DNA of 17,434 nt, from positions 1-17,434 of the forward strand of contig CAJUCI010000038.1 in NCBI GenBank assembly GCA_910584825.1. The letters are read 5' to 3'. Positions 12,908 to 17,434 of this stretch are shown in pieces. Position numbers and translations under genes: made by a program. Under the pieces are notes generated by a model that worked only from the letters and a program-made list of their open reading frames with translations, did not search any database and was not told the DNA's origin. Positions within the stretch are counted from its first letter, which is position 1; each line of letters starts with the position of its first letter. Origin of the DNA: an uncultured Duncaniella sp. GTDB lineage: Bacteria; Bacteroidota; Bacteroidia; Bacteroidales; Muribaculaceae.

Positions 12908-14832
12908 GACAATATGCTTGCTTCGGAGGGTGCAGATGTGAGACGGAATCGAGCATCCAGCACAAGTGCATCGCAGTATTTACGCCCCTTGCGGCCTTTG
13001 AGACCATAAATGGGCGAAGTGTAGCGGTGTGTCAGCAACTGGTCGATGTCCTTCGCGGTAAAGTCGTAACCTCGGAACTGCTTGGGGAGAGCGAAGTTGC
13101 AATGGGAGCAACTGATTACCATCGGGTACTCCGTCAGAGTCACCTGCCCGCATTTGGGACAGCGATGCGCCATGGGCTTGGCACAGAATATGGCGGTGTC
13201 GGTGATGAGCGTGATTATCTGGTTTGAGAGCCAGTCCTCATATTTGTGAAGGATTGCGAGGGTACCACCATCCCAGACCGTCTTCTCCATGTCGCCAATC
13301 TGCGACATTACAGTACCGACGCAGCCGAAATCAGTGTTGCGTGTCAGAGCCATCAGAAGTCGGGCCTTCTCCGTCGGGAAGAGTTCACCGAGGATAGATT
13401 CCACGAAACCGTTGTCGATAAGACGCTGTAGTGCAAGCCCCATGTCGGCATACTCACAGACCGGATAGTCGTCACCGGCTTCCATCTCGAAATATTCGTA
13501 GATGGTTTCGAGGAAATCCGCCCCTACTGCGTTGCCCGGATGCTTCTCGGAGAAGGAGGAATGTGACACTCCGGTCACCTTCACCTCGATCTCACTGCCC
13601 TCCGGTATGTAGAAATCATCAGGGACAATGGCTGAACCATAAAGTTCAAGGTTTGCCACCGGCACACAGAGTACGAGTTCCCGCTCCGTGCGTTTCTGAC
13701 TGAACACCTGCTCGACGCGCTTCGCGATGAAACCGTAGAGCCATTCTTCGTCAGAAGACAGGAAGATGGGATTGCGCCCTGTGGTGATTATTCCGTGGCT
13801 GTGGCGGCACACTGAATTGTCCTCATAAGGGAAATGCTTCGCGCCTGAATAACGCTTGGTCAGACTGTCTTTCAGTCGCTTGGGGAGTTCTGCTACAGAA
13901 GTCAGTGGTGAGGATATAAGCCCCTTCTCGTAGAGTGCGGTAGCCAGCGCATTGGTCTTGGCCGGCATAAACCCGAGTTGACGCATGGCCTCTATCTGTA
14001 GAGTCGAATGAGTGAACAGTTCAACGAGTTCCTGCGACTCGACATCAGAACAGTCGATGACATAGGCTGACATGGATTCACCCATAAGGTCCAGAAGCTG
14101 CGATACCTTGTTCAGAACATCGGATTCATCATCCCAGATGTAGGCCGGGCATAACTTCACGTGCTGCCCTGCATATTCGACTGTCATGCCGAAAGTGTAC
14201 TGCTTGTCACCTTGGTGGAATTTCTTGCGGCTATCCACCAGCTCACACAGAGTCCAGAGGATAGAAGTATCCGGTCGGCGAAGGGGGAAGGCTCCCTTTC
14301 CGTAAGCCTGTGCCAGCGTTCCTCCAAAGTTGATCTCGAAGAGATTGTCACATGCCATCATAGCGTTGCCGGCACGGGCAAGACGGTAAAGACCTCGTCC
14401 GCCGGTACGATAGCGGTATGCGTGATTGATTGCCTTGTTGGTCAGAGAGGTCAACCACATGCGTGAGCGTTTGCGTCCGACCTTTGCCGACTGGCAAAGC
14501 ATATCGAACATTCCCTGCTCGATGCAGCCGCCATTTGAGGCAAACACCACTTCGTCAGCCTGACGCATGAGCGCGAAAATGCGCTCTGCCGCTTTTTTGT
14601 CCTTGACATGGTAGAGGTGCTTCGTTGGAACGAAGGGAAGCTCCTTGGTGAAATCGCTCCCTCCGGTATAATCCTGAAGGGTGTTGGGAGCCACCATGTC
14701 AGGGGCCACATGAGCAACGATGATGCTCATGGTGTCGTTTGTGTAGTGGCCGTCCTCGGTGCGGTCGGTGCAGTTGAGAGCGCGGGATACGGCGAAAGCG
14801 GTTGCGTTGGTGTTTGCGATTACGAGATTCAT
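12904..14832 (-). CDS. Type IA topoisomerase homologue lacking all catalytic residues
   Basis: The 642-residue protein follows the topoisomerase III (TopB) layout: TOPRIM (1-130, with MWLTSLTNKAI after it), the ARAGNAMMACDNLF-to-LRRPDTSIL region, the central active-site region (LYEKGLISSPLTS, 300-312), and a C-terminal zinc ribbon (C558, C561, C575, C578) plus a Topo C-terminal repeat (GLKGRKGRKYCDALVL). Against the family, the catalytic Tyr is S308, the nearby Arg is L310, the first TOPRIM Glu is N7 with the following Lys T8, and the DxD acids are N100 and G102. Strand cutting therefore seems impossible. The frame is full-length, and it overlaps the next gene by 4 bases, so it looks maintained. 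The likely role is DNA binding during excision or transfer, like CTnDOT Exc. Confidence 0.85.
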   Translation of the reverse strand: MNLVIANTNATAFAVSRALNCTDRTEDGHYTNDTMSIIVAHVAPDMVAPNTLQDYTGGSDFTKELPFVPTKHLYHVKDKKAAERIFALMRQADEVVFASNGGCIEQGMFDMLCQSAKVGRKRSRMWLTSLTNKAINHAYRYRTGGRGLYRLARAGNAMMACDNLFEINFGGTLAQAYGKGAFPLRRPDTSILWTLCELVDSRKKFHQGDKQYTFGMTVEYAGQHVKLCPAYIWDDESDVLNKVSQLLDLMGESMSAYVIDCSDVESQELVELFTHSTLQIEAMRQLGFMPAKTNALATALYEKGLISSPLTSVAELPKRLKDSLTKRYSGAKHFPYEDNSVCRHSHGIITTGRNPIFLSSDEEWLYGFIAKRVEQVFSQKRTERELVLCVPVANLELYGSAIVPDDFYIPEGSEIEVKVTGVSHSSFSEKHPGNAVGADFLETIYEYFEMEAGDDYPVCEYADMGLALQRLIDNGFVESILGELFPTEKARLLMALTRNTDFGCVGTVMSQIGDMEKTVWDGGTLAILHKYEDWLSNQIITLITDTAIFCAKPMAHRCPKCGQVTLTEYPMVISCSHCNFALPKQFRGYDFTAKDIDQLLTHRYTSPIYGLKGRKGRKYCDALVLDARFRLTSAPSEASILS

Positions 14833-14891
14833 AATATTAACGTATTTATTTGATTATTACTTATTTTGATTGTCGAGAGAGATTTGAGAAA

Positions 14892-14920
14892 GACATGGGA
14901 AGGGCCTGCCTCCCCATGTC
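14892..14920 (-). terminator. Hairpin between the DUF3945-type gene and the topoisomerase-like gene
   Basis: GACATGGG (14892-14899) pairs with CCCATGTC (14913-14920), with a further AGG/CCT stem inside and a 5-base loop. On the minus strand it is followed by TTTCTC, a modest T-tail. It lies 50-80 bases past the DUF3945-type gene and may reduce read-through into the topoisomerase-like gene. No promoter was found in the rest of this gap. Confidence 0.5.
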
Positions 14921-14973
14921 AGTGAAGAGGATAGCCATTGAGAAAATGGCTCGGGATCTATTTCATCTTGTGA

Positions 14974-16416
14974 TTAAAGCTTCGGACCTTTCTTTTTCTG
15001 TTCGGTCTGCTGCTTTTCATTTTTCGGGGCAGTCTGTCCCTTTTGAAGCGGGTCGCTGATATTCTTTGTAGCCTCGTTGGTCTTACCCTCCGAGTTTACG
15101 GAATACTGGGTCTTGCTCTCTTCGGCTACGCCTACCACTTTTTTCTGCTCTTTGTAGTGGTATTCAGTAACCGGTCGCTGCTTCTCTTTGTCAAACTGTA
15201 GAAAGACAGTACAGGGCTGTCCTTTTTTGTCTACCGATTCGCCGATTTCCACTTTGTCGCCTCTTTGGTAGGCATCTTTCATCTGCTCGGTAAAGACCAT
15301 ATCCTTCCATTTGCCAATGCGTTTGGGATTGCCGTCGGCATCGACCCACGAATTTCGGTTTTCTTTACTTTGCGACTGCTGCTGACCTACAGCCTTTACA
15401 AACTCCACGTCGCGTTTGTCTGCATTATACTGGAGGTCACTGGTAAACCTGCGTCCGTTGTTCAATTCGATTTCTTTGCCTCGGACAACACCGCCGTCTT
15501 TCAGTATGCCTATTTCTTTCATTGACAGTTCAGTCTTGCCAATCTGATTCTTGATGTAAACCTTATCAAGCGGAATACTGACAACTTCATTTGTCAGACG
15601 GTCGATACTCACCAGATGTTTCTTGACCTCCCCTGTCTTGGAGTCTGTCAGTTCCACGGGATGCCCCAGATTGCCGTTATTGGCAAGAGCCTCCTTTTCT
15701 TCCTTTGTAAATTCATGCCCCATGAATGGCAGTTCAAGTTTAGGCTCATTCTTTACAAAGTGAGGGATGAGTGAATATGTTCCGTCCGGATTGCTACGGA
15801 ATGAAAGACGAGCCTCTGCTTCAAATCTTTCACCTCCGAAAGAGGGCGTGACCGTAAAGAGCTGGGGCGATTTGTGGTTATACACCATCTGTTTCAGCGC
15901 GCCCGAGTCTTCAAGCTGGCTGCGGGTAATGCCCCATTCCTTTTCGATTGTATCCCAATCAATGCGATTAGGATCTATCGGTGACATTTTAGTACCGGCT
16001 GCCGGTTTTTCCTCCGGTGTTTCAGACTTCTGCGCTGTAGCTTCTGCCGGAGTCTGCTCCTGACTCTGAGCCGCAGATTTTACATCTACCTCGTAAGGCT
16101 TGAGCATCTCACCGTTTGACGCTGGGTCTTGGATAAGGGCGGCCATTGCCGGGGCAATTGCATCATAGCGGTCAGCCGGAAGTTTGAAGAACCCAAAGAG
16201 CGAAGGGTTCTTTGCCTGACGCACGAAATTTGAGATGAACGCTTCGAGGGGGTTCTGACCCTTGTTGAACTTAACGAGGTCGCTCAACTTGGCAGTCTTT
16301 GCGTCTGCCATCTTCGGGGTGCCGTCGGGATTCTGACCGACGACTGCGCCTACCTGTCCCGTCTCGTTGTTGCGGGCAATCAGCACTTCTTGTTCTTGGA
16401 TATTTTCCATAAACAA
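14974..16416 (-). CDS. DUF4099/DUF3945-type mobile-element protein
   Basis: I recognise this as the Bacteroidetes element protein carrying DUF4099 and DUF3945 regions; its function is unknown. The 480-residue product has a conserved N-terminal part (about 1-110, with NPSLFGFFKLPADRYDA), a Glu/Ala/Pro-rich linker (about 115-145), DUF4099 beginning IDWDTIEKEWGITRSQLE (about 152-230), DUF3945-like sequence with SIDRLTNEVVSIPLDKVYI (about 232-420), and a Lys/Gln-rich tail. No membrane segment is seen. Such genes commonly sit beside topB in conjugative and mobilizable elements, and the same order is kept here though the topoisomerase is degenerate. A second ATG at 16410 could also be the start. 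It follows the HTH-like gene by 10 bases. Confidence 0.8.
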   Translation of the reverse strand: MFMENIQEQEVLIARNNETGQVGAVVGQNPDGTPKMADAKTAKLSDLVKFNKGQNPLEAFISNFVRQAKNPSLFGFFKLPADRYDAIAPAMAALIQDPASNGEMLKPYEVDVKSAAQSQEQTPAEATAQKSETPEEKPAAGTKMSPIDPNRIDWDTIEKEWGITRSQLEDSGALKQMVYNHKSPQLFTVTPSFGGERFEAEARLSFRSNPDGTYSLIPHFVKNEPKLELPFMGHEFTKEEKEALANNGNLGHPVELTDSKTGEVKKHLVSIDRLTNEVVSIPLDKVYIKNQIGKTELSMKEIGILKDGGVVRGKEIELNNGRRFTSDLQYNADKRDVEFVKAVGQQQSQSKENRNSWVDADGNPKRIGKWKDMVFTEQMKDAYQRGDKVEIGESVDKKGQPCTVFLQFDKEKQRPVTEYHYKEQKKVVGVAEESKTQYSVNSEGKTNEATKNISDPLQKGQTAPKNEKQQTEQKKKGPKL

Positions 16417-16426
16417 ATTGGGGGGA

Positions 16427-16819
16427 TTATCCGGAATCTATCTTGACTTCCGTATTTTTGAACCTTTCGGTTCGCTGCTTTCTTATTCTGGCACCTTCAG
16501 AAGATTTTGAAGAGACAAAGTTTCGGGCAATGTAATCTTCAATATGTTCTCCGAAATAGAATATATCGGTGCCGTTTTTGCTTATCATGTATTCTATCTC
16601 GCCGTTTGCCCTAAGCTGACGTTCCTTCCTTTGCCCGAATCCGAAGATTTTCATCACATGCTCCTGAAGATAGATATGCTTGCCGCCTACCATTAAAATT
16701 GGGGCTTCGTTTTTCTTCATCAGAGTTTTCAGAATCTCAATCAGGATTCTTACTGTGACGCGGGCAAATTTCGGGAAGGTATCCACGTCATTGTAGTTGA
16801 TTTGTGCGTTTGTGTTCAT
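16427..16819 (-). CDS. HTH-like small mobile-element protein
   Basis: This product is not firmly recognised. From ATG 16819 it has 130 residues. The middle (about 44-100: GGKHIYLQEHVMKIFGFGQR, then ANGEIEYMI and IFYFGEHIEDYI) has the shape of a winged helix-turn-helix of the excisionase/MerR kind. The C-terminus is basic. An upstream ATG at 16843 would add eight residues, but a -7-like box at 16848-16855 puts the expected transcript start at about 16842, and an A-rich leader precedes 16819, so the shorter form is preferred. It heads the minus-strand run with the DUF4099/DUF3945-type gene and may be its regulator. Confidence 0.65.
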   Translation of the reverse strand: MNTNAQINYNDVDTFPKFARVTVRILIEILKTLMKKNEAPILMVGGKHIYLQEHVMKIFGFGQRKERQLRANGEIEYMISKNGTDIFYFGEHIEDYIARNFVSSKSSEGARIRKQRTERFKNTEVKIDSG

Positions 16820-16847
16820 ATTTTTTGTTTGTTTTGGTTTCACGATG

Positions 16848-16855
16848 CAAAATTA
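16848..16855 (-). promoter_or_regulatory. Possible -7 promoter element
   Basis: On the minus strand TAATTTTG matches the Bacteroidetes -7 box exactly, but no TTTG is found at the right distance upstream. It would begin a transcript for the HTH-like and DUF4099/DUF3945-type genes. An AAACGTCT direct repeat (16889-16896 and 16923-16930) lies upstream and could bind a regulator. Confidence 0.35.
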
Positions 16856-17006
16856 CGAACACAAAAATCCACCACCGGGCGACTTATGAAACGTCTCCCA
16901 CTTCAACCTTATAAAAAATTACAAACGTCTGAATATTAACGACATAAAATTTCAGATTTGGCGATTTTGGGTGACTTGATGGGATTTTAGCCTTGAATTG
17001 CCTTAT

Positions 17007-17434
17007 TCAAAGTCTCTTCATCACCCTGTTACTTAGGCAACTATAATTATATATTGGCTCTGCAACCATTGACTTCTTGGTGTCGTTGGCTTGGGTTGGA
17101 GCCTCGACAGTGTTGACCTGCTTGTTTTCCTCGCCGTCCTGTTCCTCCTTTTTCGGTGCCAGTTCGGCTGTGATCTTGCGGTCGAGGGCGGCAAGGTCGG
17201 ATTTGAGTTGTTTCAACTCGTCCTCTTTGCCCCACTGCTTGGCTACGATGGCTTCGAGCTGGGGAACGTCGGTTTTGAGTTTGGCGGTGTGTTCCTCGTA
17301 TTGGGCGATGATACCGGGTATCTTCTCCAATGCGTTGATGAAATTCATGCAGGCAGCATGGGTGTCGCTCATGGCGATGAAGCCGTTGTTGAACTTATAT
17401 TTGTAGTTGCCTTCGACCACAAATCGGTTCTGTA
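17007..17434 (-). CDS. C-terminal end of a large element protein (probably the methylase/helicase type), partial
   Basis: The frame is open to the right edge, so this is only the last 141 or so residues. The segment RFVVEGNYKYKFNNGFIAMS followed by THAACMNFINALEKIP resembles, from memory, the tail of the roughly 2000-residue N6-adenine methylase plus SNF2-like helicase proteins found in many Bacteroidetes elements. A coiled-coil stretch with a Lys/Glu pattern (AKQWGKEDELKQLKSDLAALDRK) and a low-complexity linker follow, and the last 20 residues (YNYSCLSNRVMKRL) look less conserved. If so, the protein may modify or process incoming element DNA. The catalytic domains are outside the window, so this name rests on the tail alone. 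Confidence 0.6.
   Translation of the reverse strand, partial: QNRFVVEGNYKYKFNNGFIAMSDTHAACMNFINALEKIPGIIAQYEEHTAKLKTDVPQLEAIVAKQWGKEDELKQLKSDLAALDRKITAELAPKKEEQDGEENKQVNTVEAPTQANDTKKSMVAEPIYNYSCLSNRVMKRL

Larger units (their letters stand above)
10493..17434. mobile_element. Left part of an integrated genetic element at the tRNA 3' end
   Basis: Starting at the tRNA 3' end come an integrase gene, excisionase-like HTH genes, a topoisomerase homologue, a DUF4099/DUF3945-type protein and the end of a probable giant methylase/helicase, a gene set familiar from Bacteroidetes integrative and mobilizable or conjugative elements. Composition is visibly lower in GC than the core genes to the left. The element runs off the right edge, so its type (conjugative or only mobilizable), cargo and second attachment site cannot be seen. 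Confidence 0.85.

Noticed and set aside
12904..14832. Topoisomerase-like gene as a decaying pseudogene
   Set aside because: There is no stop, frameshift or truncation in 642 codons, the zinc ribbon is intact and the start and stop overlaps with neighbours are kept; selective loss of catalysis fits better.

Overview
The window looks like a Bacteroidales chromosome, most likely Muribaculaceae or a close relative. The support is the protein sequences, four promoters with the Bacteroidetes form (TTTG, about 20 bp, TAnnTTTG), poor Shine-Dalgarno sites, and a DUF5606-type protein. The species cannot be named from the sequence alone. Positions 1 to about 10,500 are GC-rich core genome. From about 10,500 to the right end the base composition falls and the gene content is that of an integrated mobile element.

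Core part. recR (recombinational repair) lies on the minus strand and diverges from panC-panD (pantothenate synthesis), followed by ffh (SRP GTPase), folD (one-carbon metabolism) and a CapA-type metallophosphoesterase. A gene-free stretch at 5735-6166 holds the terminator of the minus-strand rplU-rpmA operon (ribosomal proteins L21 and L27) and a candidate small RNA. A MATE efflux gene follows. Next comes a three-gene cluster: a DUF5606 protein, a hemerythrin-type protein with an N-terminal ScdA_N-like region, and a LuxR-type regulator whose receiver domain has lost its acidic pocket. A CAT-anticodon tRNA with a good promoter ends the core part.

Mobile element. The tRNA 3' end is the likely attachment site. 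After it come a strong hairpin terminator, a set of six TTGGTGCCAA-like repeats in both orientations (candidate integrase or excisionase arm sites), and a tyrosine integrase of the IntDOT kind. Convergent to the integrase, and separated from it by a strong hairpin, is a minus-strand set: two small excisionase-like helix-turn-helix proteins and a type IA topoisomerase homologue, joined by 4-base overlaps. Upstream of these on the same strand are a DUF4099/DUF3945-type protein, another HTH-like protein, and the C-terminal end of what is probably the very large methylase/helicase protein common in Bacteroidetes elements. The far end of the element is outside the window.

Most notable observation. 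The 642-residue topoisomerase homologue keeps its overall fold and an intact four-cysteine zinc ribbon, but every catalytic position I can align is changed: the active-site Tyr is Ser, the neighbouring Arg is Leu, the TOPRIM Glu is Asn, and the DxD acids are Asn and Gly. It is open from start to stop, overlaps its neighbours and shows no sign of decay. It looks like a catalytically dead topoisomerase kept as a DNA-binding factor in an integration/excision module. The topoisomerase-like Exc protein of CTnDOT is the closest known parallel.
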